Counted from the stretch's first letter, positions 1 through 7,327 are shown. The stretch is 14,910 nt of DNA from JBGZFC01 sp964346495 (GCA_964346495.1 CAYFUW010000052.1:1-14910); one strand, 5' to 3'. Translations and numbers: made by a program. Notes: generated by a model from the letters alone, not told the origin.

Positions 1-238
1 TAATTTTATTATTACACCTGCTGCAAACCTTTTGATTGGACGCACATCGCACCATTTCGAGACAGGCTTAGCTACTGCATTTGATTTGAGTGGAGGGTCA
101 ATCGCACCTTCTGTTCGGCTTGGGTACAGATATCAACCGAGAAAAGGCGGTTTCCTTTTCCGTATTGGTGCCACACCTTTAATAGCATCTGATAAAATAG
201 TTCCATGGGGTGGTGTTTCTGTGGGTTATACATTTTAA
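1..238 (+). CDS. C-terminal fragment of a probable outer-membrane beta-barrel protein
   Basis: The reading frame is open from base 2, so only the last 78 codons are visible and the true start lies upstream of the window. The visible part alternates polar and hydrophobic residues in short strands separated by Gly-rich turns (RLGYRYQPRKGGFLFRIGATP), and the chain ends in VGYTF. A terminal Phe after an alternating strand is the usual C-terminal signature of outer-membrane beta-barrels recognised by BamA; that role is inferred from family knowledge, not proven here. A strong bidirectional terminator follows 31 bases after the stop. No specific family could be named from this fragment. Confidence 0.6.
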   Translation, partial: NFIITPAANLLIGRTSHHFETGLATAFDLSGGSIAPSVRLGYRYQPRKGGFLFRIGATPLIASDKIVPWGGVSVGYTF

Positions 239-263
239 AGAGAATATATGCATAAGAAGCAAT

Positions 264-296
264 AAAAAAGCCGAGTTTTAATATCTCGGCTTTTTT
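264..296. terminator. Bidirectional rho-independent terminator
   Basis: The stem GCCGAG (270-275) pairs with CTCGGC (285-290) across a 9-base loop. It is preceded by six A (264-269) and followed by six T (291-296), so it can end transcription on both strands. It lies between the converging outer-membrane gene (+) and the lptB-yqgF-def operon (-). Confidence 0.9.
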
Positions 297-348
297 GTAT
301 TATCTTATCTAGTAACTGGCTATAAGTCAGCCCCTGGGTTTAAAATTT

Positions 349-909
349 CTATCTCGCCGTTTTCACTCTATAGCTACAACTTACCCGTCCTTTCTCCATA
401 TTCATCAACTTGCTCTTAACCATTCGTTTTCGTAGTGGCGAAATTCGGTCAACGAACATAATCCCGTCCAAATGGTCATATTCGTGCTGAATTACACGTG
501 CCATATATCCTTTGTAAACTTCGTCGCGAGGTTCAAGATTTTCATCTAAATATTTTATACGAATCTCTTCTTCACGAGGCACTTTTTCGTGAATGCCGGG
601 AATACTCAAACATCCTTCTTCAATCATTTCCAACTCACCTTTGCGTTCCACGATTTCGGCATTGATAAACGCTTTTTTAAAGCCTTTAAACTCGGGATGT
701 TCATCGTCGGCAAGCGGTTCTAAATCGACAACAAAAATTCTATCTTCCAAACCCACTTGTGGACCTGCAAGTCCTACTCCTTCGGCATTGTACATAGTTT
801 CGTACATATTTTCGATAAGCTCTTTCAAATCGGGATAGTTTGCCGCATCAATCGGTTGCGTTACTTTTCTTAATACAGGGTGTCCGTAAATGTATATAGG
901 TAATATCAT
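349..909 (-). CDS. def: Peptide deformylase
   Basis: This is a 186-residue metalloenzyme that removes the N-formyl group from the initiator methionine of nascent proteins in the cytoplasm. All three family motifs are present: motif 1 as GVGLAGPQ (residues 44-51), motif 2 as EGCLS (98-102) with metal ligand Cys100, and motif 3 as QHEYDHLDG with ligands His142 and His146 and catalytic Glu143. The N-terminus (MILPIYIYGHPVLRKV) and the long insert before motif 2 match the Bacteroidales form, and the length is normal. Motif 1 reads GLAGPQ where GLAAPQ is commoner, a mild variation. The gene starts 13 bases after the yqgF stop and is the last of the lptB-yqgF-def transcription unit, which ends at the 264-296 terminator. 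Confidence 0.97.
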   Translation of the reverse strand: MILPIYIYGHPVLRKVTQPIDAANYPDLKELIENMYETMYNAEGVGLAGPQVGLEDRIFVVDLEPLADDEHPEFKGFKKAFINAEIVERKGELEMIEEGCLSIPGIHEKVPREEEIRIKYLDENLEPRDEVYKGYMARVIQHEYDHLDGIMFVDRISPLRKRMVKSKLMNMEKGRVSCSYRVKTAR

Positions 910-922
910 TGTTATTTTGTTT

Positions 923-1351
923 TTATTTTTCCTTATTGTAAATATTGCTCTCCATATATCCTTGCAAAATTATGGTGGCGCTAATTTCGTCAACCAAAGC
1001 TTTGTCCTGGCGTTTTTTCTTCTTCAAACCGCCGTCAATCATAGTCCTTTGGGCAAGTTTTGAAGTGAAACGCTCATCGTAATACTCTACGGGAATATCG
1101 GGAAATTTATTTCGCAGGCTACGTACAAACGGTTCGATTCGTTTCATATTTTCCGAATCTTCGTTGTTCATCTGCTTGGGCTGTCCAACGATAATTTTGC
1201 AAACATCTTCTTTTTGAAGGTAATCAGCCAAAAACTCCATCAATTTCGGTGTTTCGACCGTGGTTAGTCCGTTGGCGATAATTTGCAAATTATCGCTAAC
1301 AGCAATTCCGGTTCGTTTTTTTCCGTAATCAATAGCAAGAAGTCTGCTCAT
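923..1351 (-). CDS. yqgF: YqgF/RuvX family nuclease (pre-16S rRNA / Holliday junction resolvase-like)
   Basis: A 142-residue RNase H-fold protein, the normal size for the YqgF/RuvX family. The first strand carries LLAIDYGKKRTGIAVSD with putative catalytic Asp8; the middle has IIVGQPKQM (53-61) and YYDERFTS with Glu93; the C-terminal helix has ALVDEISA with Asp121. These acidic residues form the expected metal-binding set. In E. coli the family member is implicated in 16S rRNA 5' end maturation, while many annotations call it a Holliday junction resolvase; the sequence alone does not choose between these. It starts 10 bases after the lptB stop and ends 13 bases before def, so cotranscription with both is likely. 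Confidence 0.93.
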   Translation of the reverse strand: MSRLLAIDYGKKRTGIAVSDNLQIIANGLTTVETPKLMEFLADYLQKEDVCKIIVGQPKQMNNEDSENMKRIEPFVRSLRNKFPDIPVEYYDERFTSKLAQRTMIDGGLKKKKRQDKALVDEISATIILQGYMESNIYNKEK

Positions 1352-1361
1352 TCTATTTTAT

Positions 1362-2189
1362 TTAATCTATTTTTTTGCGTCTCAACTCGAAGTCTCGTCC
1401 AAGATATTTTTCTCTTACAATCGGGTTTGCAGCAAGCTCTTCCGCCGTTCCCTGAAACAGAACGCGACCTTCGAAAAGCAGATATGCTCTATCGGTAATA
1501 CTCAATGTTTCATCCACATTGTGGTCGGTAATCAGAATTCCGATATTTCTGTACTTCAGTCGTGCCACGATAGATTGGATATCCTGAACTGCGATAGGGT
1601 CAACGCCCGCGAAAGGTTCGTCGAGCATTATAAACTTTGGGTCGATAGCCAAACAGCGAGCAATTTCGGCACGACGCCGTTCACCGCCGGAAAGTCGGTC
1701 GCCTAAGTTTTTCCGTACTTTTTCCAATCCAAATTCAGCAATTAGAGCTTCCAATTTCTCATTTTGCTGTTCAGGCGTTTTATCGGTAAACTCCAACACC
1801 GATTTGATATTGTCTTCGACCGACATTTTACGAAAAATAGAGGCTTCCTGAGCCAAATAGCCGATACCGTGTTGCGCACGTTTATAAACTGGATATTTGG
1901 TAATATTTTTATCTCCCAAATAGATATTTCCTTCGTTCGGAACAACCAAGCCAACGGTCATGTAGAAAGTGGTGGTTTTCCCGGCACCGTTTGGTCCGAG
2001 CAACCCGACTATTTCGCCCTGTTTCAAATTTATGGAAACGTTGCTAACAACGGTTCTCTTTCCATATTTTTTGACTAAGTTTTCAGTGCGAAGAATCAAT
2101 TGACTGTCGCCATTGCTAACCGTGTTTTGTTGCAATTCGGGATTTTCAATTTCGGGATTCTCTACTATTTCGTTTAAACGTTCATCCAT
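1362..2189 (-). CDS. lptB: LPS export ABC transporter ATP-binding protein LptB
   Basis: This is the cytoplasmic ATPase that powers lipopolysaccharide extraction by the LptBFG complex. From the chosen Met at 2189 (275 residues) it has Walker A GPNGAGKT (65-72), the Q-loop in YLAQEASIF (Gln114), signature LSGGE (166-170) followed by RRRAEIARCL, Walker B IMLDE (187-191) and switch His223 in TDHNV. The segments FYMTVGL and AGVDPIAV are typical of LptB. A TTG at 2210 would add seven residues, but it lies inside a TAnnTTTG promoter box, so the ATG at 2189 is preferred. About 30 polar residues precede the first conserved strand, which is longer than in many homologues. It is the first gene of the lptB-yqgF-def unit. 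Confidence 0.95.
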   Translation of the reverse strand: MDERLNEIVENPEIENPELQQNTVSNGDSQLILRTENLVKKYGKRTVVSNVSINLKQGEIVGLLGPNGAGKTTTFYMTVGLVVPNEGNIYLGDKNITKYPVYKRAQHGIGYLAQEASIFRKMSVEDNIKSVLEFTDKTPEQQNEKLEALIAEFGLEKVRKNLGDRLSGGERRRAEIARCLAIDPKFIMLDEPFAGVDPIAVQDIQSIVARLKYRNIGILITDHNVDETLSITDRAYLLFEGRVLFQGTAEELAANPIVREKYLGRDFELRRKKID

Positions 2190-2207
2190 TTTATAGATAA
2201 TTTTGCA

Positions 2208-2215
2208 CAAAGGTA
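2208..2215 (-). promoter_or_regulatory. Bacteroidetes -7 promoter element upstream of lptB
   Basis: The minus strand reads TACCTTTG, an exact match to TAnnTTTG, ending 18 bases before the lptB ATG at 2189. A clear -33 element was not found. It would drive lptB-yqgF-def independently of folB. Confidence 0.55.
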
Positions 2216-2282
2216 ATAAATCATTTGCGATTTAAGATTTCATACTTCATATTTTTGCTGATTAGTTGCCCGCAAAGTGCCT

Positions 2283-2636
2283 TTAATCGCTCACAATCAC
2301 TTCCGATGCTTCCACATCGCCACCCACTGGCGGATTTTGTTTCGACAGCTTCACCTCTAAATGCTCTATTTCGGGAAAACTCTTTTTTATTCCGGTAAAT
2401 ATTCGTCCTGCAACATGCTCTAAAAGGTTGCTCGGTACTGACATCTCCGCCTTTACCAAATCGTATATTTCGGCATAATTAATCGTATCTTTCACATCGT
2501 CACTCTCGAATGACTTGGTAACATCGGCTGAAAATTTGACATTTACAAAAAAGTCGTTTCCTATCTCTTTTTCGTGAGGAAGCACACCGTGATAGGCATA
2601 AAAGTGCATATTTTTGAGTTCGATTGTCGTTTTCAT
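2283..2636 (-). CDS. folB: Dihydroneopterin aldolase
   Basis: A 117-residue folate biosynthesis enzyme that converts 7,8-dihydroneopterin to 6-hydroxymethyl-7,8-dihydropterin and glycolaldehyde in the cytoplasm. The family signature is intact: FYAYHGVLPHEKEIGNDFFV with Glu22, TINYAEIYDLV with Tyr54, LLEHVAGRI (71-79), and VKLSKQNPPVGG with Lys99. These correspond to the substrate-anchoring Glu, the Tyr and the catalytic Lys known from characterised DHNA enzymes. The length is normal. It is transcribed divergently from the aminopeptidase P gene, and 93 bases separate its stop from the lptB start. No other folate gene is visible nearby. Confidence 0.95.
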   Translation of the reverse strand: MKTTIELKNMHFYAYHGVLPHEKEIGNDFFVNVKFSADVTKSFESDDVKDTINYAEIYDLVKAEMSVPSNLLEHVAGRIFTGIKKSFPEIEHLEVKLSKQNPPVGGDVEASEVIVSD

Positions 2637-2661
2637 AATTATTTAATCTCGTTTGTAGTTC

Positions 2662-2669
2662 CAAATATA
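2662..2669 (-). promoter_or_regulatory. -7 promoter element for folB
   Basis: The minus strand reads TATATTTG, an exact TAnnTTTG match, 25 bases upstream of the folB ATG. A convincing -33 box is not visible. It lies only 12 bases from the -7 box of the divergent aminopeptidase gene. Confidence 0.55.
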
Positions 2670-2681
2670 AGAACTATTTGG

Positions 2682-2689
2682 TAAATTTG
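2682..2689 (+). promoter_or_regulatory. -7 promoter element for aminopeptidase P
   Basis: The plus strand reads TAAATTTG, an exact TAnnTTTG match, 32 bases before the ATG at 2722. The leader between them is A-rich and has no Shine-Dalgarno sequence, as is usual in Bacteroidota. Confidence 0.55.
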
Positions 2690-2721
2690 CATTCTATATA
2701 ACAAATAAAAAATTACAAAAT

Positions 2722-4512
2722 ATGAAAACATCAACCATTCCCGAAAGATTATCAGCCATGAGGGCTTTTATGGAAAAGAATCAAATAGATGCCTTTATCG
2801 TTCCAAGTACCGATGCCCATTTGAGCGAGTATCCACCCAAACATTGGGAATCACGCAAATGGATTAGCGGTTTCACAGGTTCTGCCGGAACGGCTGTAGT
2901 TACAAAAGATAAAGCCGGAGTTTGGACTGACTCTCGCTACTTTTTGCAAGCTGAAGACGAATTGAGAGACACAGGATTCGACCTGTTTAAAATGGGACAA
3001 GCCGATACTCCCGAGATGATTGACTGGATTATCGAACAAGTTGGAAATGGCGGCACTGTTGGTATTGACGGTTTGGTTTATGCTGCATCTGAAGCAAAAA
3101 TTCTAAAAACACGTTTGGATGCAAAAGAGATAAAATTGCAAACAGAGTTAGACCCATTTGCAGAAATTTGGGAAAATCGTCCGGCTATTCCACAAAACAA
3201 AGTATTTTTGCTCCCCGACGAAGTTTCAGGCGAATCTACAAAAAATAAAATCGGAAGAATTAACGAGCAACTCGACAGAATTGATGCAGATGGTATTATT
3301 GTAGTTACACTTGATGCAGTTGCATGGATTTTCAATATGCGCGGAAGCGATGTCGATTTCAATCCGGTTGCAGTAGCTTACGCTTATATCTCTAAAAAAG
3401 AGAGTGTCCTTTTTGTTGATTCCGAAAAATTGGATGATGCTACTAAAGATACACTTCTGCAACAAGGCGTTAAGATTGACGACTACAACATGATTTTCCG
3501 ATATATAGCAAATCTGCCAAAAGGCTCATCTGTATGTATTACCGGAAGTAAAATCAATTACAAACTATATCAATATATTCCTATCACAAGTAAAGTTATT
3601 GATGTTCAATCGCCTGTAGATTTGATGAAAGCAGTGAAAAACGAAACTGAACTTAAAGGTTTCAGAAATGCTTTGGTAAAAGACGGAGTTGCTTTGGTTA
3701 AGTTTTTTATGTGGTTGGAAAAATCAATTCCCACCGGAAAAGTTACAGAAGTTACAATAGGTGAAAAGCTGATAGAGTTCCGCTCAAAACAAGACCTTTT
3801 TGTTGGAGAAAGTTTCTCAACAATTGCAGGATATGCAGGAAACGGTGCTATTATTCACTATCGTGCAGTACCTGAAACTTGCCTGACTGTAAAACCGGAA
3901 GGATTGTTACTTGTTGACTCGGGTGCTCAATATAAAGACGGTACAACCGACATAACAAGAACTGTTGCAGTTGGTAAACTTACCAAACAGATGAAAGAGG
4001 ACTACACCAACGTTCTAAAAGGACATATCGGCATAGCTACAGCTATCTATCCGGAAGGAACTCGCGGTTCACAACTCGATATTTTGGCAAGAAAACCGCT
4101 ATGGGACAGCTGTCTGACTTACTGGCACGGAACAGGTCACGGAATAGGTCACTTCCTGAATGTACACGAAGGTCCTCAAAACATCAGACTCGAAGAGAAC
4201 TCTACCACTTTGCAGGTGGGTATGGTTACTTCAAACGAACCGGGACTATATCGCGCCAATGAATATGGTATTCGCATCGAGAACTTGATTGTAACTCAAG
4301 AGTATGCAAAAACTGAAGATTTCGGCAATTTCTATAATTTCGAAACAATCACGCTATTCCCAATCGATACAAAACCGGTTAAGAAAAGCATGATGACCAA
4401 AAAAGAGATTAAATGGCTCAACGATTATCATGAAATGGTGTATGATAAGTTGAAAAAGCATCTCAACAAAGAGGAGAAAGCATGGTTGAAAGATAAAACC
4501 GCACCATTGTAG
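2722..4512 (+). CDS. pepP: Xaa-Pro aminopeptidase (M24B, three-domain APP1 type)
   Basis: A 596-residue metallopeptidase that removes an N-terminal residue preceding proline. It has two creatinase-like N-terminal domains (about 1-130 and 135-300), an M24 pita-bread domain (about 300-530) and a C-terminal extension with KEIKWLNDYHEMVYDKL, the layout of eukaryotic APP1 and its Bacteroidales relatives rather than the shorter E. coli PepP. Metal ligands are all visible: Asp399 and Asp410 in VDSGAQYKDGTTDITRT, His473 in HGTGHGIGH, Glu506 in SNEPGLY and Glu520 in GIRIEN. Active-site His379 (IIHYRA) and His482 (NVHEGP) are also present. No signal peptide is seen, so it is probably cytoplasmic. Its stop codon is supplied by the first bases of a palindromic repeat starting at 4509, although the C-terminus looks close to full length. 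Confidence 0.95.
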   Translation: MKTSTIPERLSAMRAFMEKNQIDAFIVPSTDAHLSEYPPKHWESRKWISGFTGSAGTAVVTKDKAGVWTDSRYFLQAEDELRDTGFDLFKMGQADTPEMIDWIIEQVGNGGTVGIDGLVYAASEAKILKTRLDAKEIKLQTELDPFAEIWENRPAIPQNKVFLLPDEVSGESTKNKIGRINEQLDRIDADGIIVVTLDAVAWIFNMRGSDVDFNPVAVAYAYISKKESVLFVDSEKLDDATKDTLLQQGVKIDDYNMIFRYIANLPKGSSVCITGSKINYKLYQYIPITSKVIDVQSPVDLMKAVKNETELKGFRNALVKDGVALVKFFMWLEKSIPTGKVTEVTIGEKLIEFRSKQDLFVGESFSTIAGYAGNGAIIHYRAVPETCLTVKPEGLLLVDSGAQYKDGTTDITRTVAVGKLTKQMKEDYTNVLKGHIGIATAIYPEGTRGSQLDILARKPLWDSCLTYWHGTGHGIGHFLNVHEGPQNIRLEENSTTLQVGMVTSNEPGLYRANEYGIRIENLIVTQEYAKTEDFGNFYNFETITLFPIDTKPVKKSMMTKKEIKWLNDYHEMVYDKLKKHLNKEEKAWLKDKTAPL

Positions 4513-4536
4513 AGACGCGGCATGCCACGTCTCTAC
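4509..4536. repeat. REP-like palindrome, GTAGAGACG family, copy 1
   Basis: GTAGAGACG (4509-4517) pairs with CGTCTCTAC (4528-4536), and the centre GGCATGCC (4519-4526) is itself palindromic. The only break in this 28-base inverted repeat is a C/A mismatch (4518/4527). The aminopeptidase stop codon TAG (4510-4512) lies inside the left arm. There is no T-tract, so it is not a typical intrinsic terminator. A degenerate relative is at 7542-7566. From memory, such GTAGAGACG palindromes recur between genes of many Bacteroidota; no search was made. Confidence 0.75.
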
Positions 4537-4570
4537 GACAGATATATCAAAATATTATTTTGTATTCTTT

Positions 4571-5083
4571 ATGGCTTTGATAAAATCGCTTCGTGGTTTT
4601 ACACCCGAAATAGGAGAAAATACATATTTGGCAGAAACCGCCGTTATTATTGGCGATGTGGTTATTGGAAAAGATTGCAGCATCTGGTACGGTGCAGTAT
4701 TGCGTGGCGATGTAAATTCGATACGCATTGGCGATCGTGTAAATGTACAGGACGGTGCCGTTATTCACACTTTGTATCAAAAATCGGTATCGATATTGGG
4801 CGATGATGTATCGGTCGGACACAATGCTGTAATACACGGTGCCACTATCGAGAATGGTGCTCTTATAGGAATGGGTGCGATAGTGCTTGACCATGCCGTA
4901 GTTGGCGAAGGTGCTATTATTGCTGCAGGTGCGCTGGTATTGAGTGGCACAAAAGTTGAGCCTGGAAGTATCTACGCAGGTGTTCCTGCCAAATTTGTAA
5001 AAAAAGTTGATCCGGAACAAGCAAAAGAGATCAATCAGAAAATTGCCAGAAACTATCTGATGTATTCAGATTGGTACAAGTAG
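4571..5083 (+). CDS. Gamma-carbonic anhydrase-like hexapeptide repeat protein
   Basis: A 170-residue left-handed beta-helix protein of the YrdA/PaaY/CaiE group. Hexapeptide repeats run from about residue 20 to 135, with strand motifs such as AVIIGDVVIG, GAVIHG and GALIGMGAIV. The three histidines expected to bind metal at the trimer interface are present: His66 (GAVIHT), His84 (VGHN) and His89 (VIHG), with the 5-residue spacing of the last two as in the archaeal enzyme Cam. The conserved LRGD and NVQDG motifs precede them. Many members of this group lack measurable carbonic anhydrase activity, so the reaction is uncertain. It follows pepP by 58 bases and may be cotranscribed with it. Confidence 0.88.
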   Translation: MALIKSLRGFTPEIGENTYLAETAVIIGDVVIGKDCSIWYGAVLRGDVNSIRIGDRVNVQDGAVIHTLYQKSVSILGDDVSVGHNAVIHGATIENGALIGMGAIVLDHAVVGEGAIIAAGALVLSGTKVEPGSIYAGVPAKFVKKVDPEQAKEINQKIARNYLMYSDWYK

Positions 5084-5107
5084 GCAAATTGATTATATAT
5101 TTTTCAG

Positions 5108-5333
5108 AACAGGAGATTCTGGTTATTATTATAATGTAGGCTATTTTTACCTGCATTACATTAATTACCACGCCATTTATGGCGTGGATTATTATAAAAC
5201 ATGAAAAGGGCTTTAGCCCAAACTTGTATATAAATTTTGGCTAAAGCCTTATTAAATCAAATCATCAACCCACGGCTTAAAAGCCGTGGCAATTGATTTG
5301 GGAAAATAGGAAAAGGCATCAGAGTCCCCTGTT
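5108..5333. repeat. Palindrome-rich element with imperfect terminal inverted repeats (MITE- or BIME-like)
   Basis: This 226-base stretch fills most of the gap between the hexapeptide gene and the transporter. Its ends AACAGGAGATTCTG (5108-5121) and CAGAGTCCCCTGTT (5320-5333) are inverted repeats matching at 12 of 14 positions. Inside lie TAATGTAGG/CCTGCATTA (5132-5140/5150-5158, one G-T pair), CCACGCCA/TGGCGTGG (5168-5175/5180-5187), a GGCTTTAGCC/GGCTAAAGCC pair (5209-5218/5239-5248), and CCACGGCTT/AAGCCGTGG (5270-5278/5281-5289) bracketed by AAATCAA (5254-5260) and TTGATTT (5293-5299). No ORF or clear target-site duplication was seen. It could be a non-autonomous mobile element, a cluster of REP-like sequences, or a structured leader of the downstream transporter. 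Confidence 0.5.
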
Positions 5334-5360
5334 TTTTATTTATTTACTGTCTATCTTTCT

Positions 5361-7217
5361 ATGATTACAACAATTATTATCCTTGTTATTACAGCCGGAA
5401 TGTTTGTCTGGGGAAAAATACGCTCAGACATAGTTGCCCTTATGTCGCTTCTTGCATTGGTTTTGACAAATATCATTACTACAGAAGAAGCACTAGCCGG
5501 TTTCTCTAACTCTATTGTAATAATGATTGCGGCACTTTTTATTATTGGTGGCGCAATTTCACAAACCGGACTGGCAGGTATTGTCAGCAACAACTTGTTG
5601 AGACTTGCCGGAGATAGCAGTAAAAAACTTTTTATTCTGGTAATGCTTGTTACGGTAATAATAGGGCTATTCCTAAGTAATACCGGAACAGTAGCTATGT
5701 TGATGCCGATTGTGGTAAGTCTTGCGACAAAATCGAACACCAACGTGCGTCGTTTGCTTATGCCGATGGCATTTGCAAGCAGTATCGGCGGAATGATGAC
5801 ATTAATCGGGACACCTCCCGTGTTAATCGTTCACAATATTTTGATAAAAGAGGGTTACGAAGGGCTTCAGTTTTTCTCGACACTTCCGGTGGGGCTTATT
5901 CTTTTGGTTGTAGGCATGTTACTTTTATGGATTCTTACAAAACCTCTCGAAACTAAAGGAAAAAGAGACGATACAGAAGGAAAAACAAATGTAAAAACTC
6001 CGGAAGAGTTGGCATCGGAATATCTGATTATCGATAATCTGTACAGATTGGAGATACCGAAAGAATCTCCAATAATTGGCAAAAGTTTGTCCGAACTTGA
6101 TATTACCAAAAACTACTCGATAGCAATTGCCGAAATTCGTACTCGCCATTATACACCACTAGGTAAAAACGTTACAACTCGCCTTCCCGAAGCTGATACT
6201 CAACTAGCAGACAATGATTTGCTATACGTTTTAGGCAACTACGACAAAGTGTGTGATTTTTCTCAAAAATATGGATTGACGTTTTTAGATAACAAAACTG
6301 AAGAGTTAATAGACAAACCTAAGTTTGCAGGAAAATTCAAATTTAACGAAATTGGCATGGCGGAAGTGGTTATCCTTGCAAACTCCCGATTACATAACAA
6401 GTTGGTAAAAAACTCGCAGTTTAGAACAAACTACAACGTAAATATCCTTAGTATCCAACGAAAAGATGAGTATATACTTGACGACATTAAAGAACAAAAA
6501 ATACACGCCGGGGATATGTTATTGGTGCAGGGAACCTGGGAAGATATTGATAGACTGAGTAAGTTGGAAAGCGATATTGTAGTTATCGGACAGCCTACGC
6601 AAGAAGCTTCTAAGGTTACTTTAAGTGATAGAGCTCCATTTGCCGCAATTGTTGTGCTTCTTATGGTGTTGTCTATGGTTTTCAATTGGCTATCACCCGT
6701 TATTTCGGTATTAATGGCGGCGGTTGCGATGATTTTAGGCGGCTGTTTCCGAACCGTGAGAGATGCTTATCGAACCATAAACTGGGAAAGTGTGATACTT
6801 TTCGCAGCAATGATGCCACTTGCCACAGCTATGGAAAAGACTGGAACTTCTACTATCATTTCAAACGGAATTGTTGAGCAAACCGGCTCATACGGTCCTT
6901 ATGCGGTTTTGGCAGCCATAATGTTTGCCACATCGCTACTGACAATGTTTATTAGCAACACGGCTACTGCTATTCTGTTCGCACCTATCGCGATGCAAGC
7001 TGCATCAACTTTAGGTGTCAGTCCCTACCCTTTCCTTATTGGTGTTGCTACAGCTGCAAGTATGTGTTTCGCCAGTCCGTTCTCCACTCCACCAAATGCT
7101 ATGGTTATGTCTGCCGGACGATATAGTTTTATGGATTATGTAAAAGTGGGATTGCCGTTACAGACAGTTTTCATTGTGCTGATGATATTTGTGTTGCCGT
7201 TGATTTATCCTTTTTAG
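5361..7217 (+). CDS. SLC13/DASS-family permease with two internal RCK_C (TrkA_C) domains
   Basis: A 618-residue inner-membrane transporter. The N-terminal half (about 1-195) and C-terminal half (about 425-618) are hydrophobic, and each contains the DASS hairpin signature: Ser106-Asn107-Thr108 in FLSNTGTVAML and Ser532-Asn533-Thr534 in FISNTATAILF. The Pro-rich loops IGTPPVLIVHN and FSTPPNAMV are also typical. Between the halves lies a soluble region with two RCK_C-type domains (about 228-310 and 331-413), each ending in an acidic-glycine turn followed by a strand (LADNDLLYVLG and IHAGDMLLVQG). This layout matches E. coli YfbS and the SLT-type sulfate transporters. Substrates of the family include sulfate and dicarboxylates; which applies here cannot be told. 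The ATG is 27 bases downstream of the palindromic element. Confidence 0.9.
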   Translation: MITTIIILVITAGMFVWGKIRSDIVALMSLLALVLTNIITTEEALAGFSNSIVIMIAALFIIGGAISQTGLAGIVSNNLLRLAGDSSKKLFILVMLVTVIIGLFLSNTGTVAMLMPIVVSLATKSNTNVRRLLMPMAFASSIGGMMTLIGTPPVLIVHNILIKEGYEGLQFFSTLPVGLILLVVGMLLLWILTKPLETKGKRDDTEGKTNVKTPEELASEYLIIDNLYRLEIPKESPIIGKSLSELDITKNYSIAIAEIRTRHYTPLGKNVTTRLPEADTQLADNDLLYVLGNYDKVCDFSQKYGLTFLDNKTEELIDKPKFAGKFKFNEIGMAEVVILANSRLHNKLVKNSQFRTNYNVNILSIQRKDEYILDDIKEQKIHAGDMLLVQGTWEDIDRLSKLESDIVVIGQPTQEASKVTLSDRAPFAAIVVLLMVLSMVFNWLSPVISVLMAAVAMILGGCFRTVRDAYRTINWESVILFAAMMPLATAMEKTGTSTIISNGIVEQTGSYGPYAVLAAIMFATSLLTMFISNTATAILFAPIAMQAASTLGVSPYPFLIGVATAASMCFASPFSTPPNAMVMSAGRYSFMDYVKVGLPLQTVFIVLMIFVLPLIYPF

Positions 7218-7224
7218 TTTTTTA

Positions 7225-7254
7225 GACGTAAGACACAAGAGCCAAGAATCAAGA
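7225..7254. repeat. Short tandem repeat, 7-bp unit GAnnCAA
   Basis: The units GACGTAA, GACACAA, GAGCCAA and GAATCAA follow one another without spacers (7225-7252), and a further GA starts a fifth. The last three fit GAnnCAA exactly. It begins 7 bases after the transporter stop codon. Confidence 0.6.
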
Positions 7255-7262
7255 TTTTTTAG

Positions 7263-7300
7263 ACCTAACAGATTTTTGAAACCTGTTAGGTTTTATTTTT
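7263..7300 (+). terminator. Terminator-like palindrome after the transporter
   Basis: ACCTAACAG (7263-7271) pairs with CTGTTAGGT (7283-7291) across an 11-base loop, followed by TTTATTTTT. This could terminate the transporter transcript. A T-run precedes the left arm as well. The AACCTGTTAGGTTT palindrome is, from memory, common between genes of Bacteroidota, so it may be a dispersed repeat acting as a terminator. Confidence 0.65.
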
Positions 7301-7305
7301 GGCTT

Positions 7306-7327
7306 CCGCGCGAATCATTTCGCATGG
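7306..7327. repeat. REP-like palindrome, CCGCnCGAA family, copy 1
   Basis: CCGCGCGAA (7306-7314) pairs with TTCGCATGG (7319-7327) around the tetraloop TCAT, with one C/A mismatch and one G-T pair. The same architecture and a near-identical loop occur at 9352-9377. Confidence 0.55.

Noticed and set aside
4522..5020. Long open frames on both strands overlapping the hexapeptide gene
   Set aside because: Their residues are low-complexity reflections of the hexapeptide repeats, without recognisable domains, while the frame at 4571-5083 has an intact metal-binding signature.
5084..5360. Riboswitch or known structured RNA upstream of the transporter
   Set aside because: The stems are simple perfect palindromes rather than a multibranched aptamer, and no known riboswitch core was recognised; a repeat element is the simpler reading.
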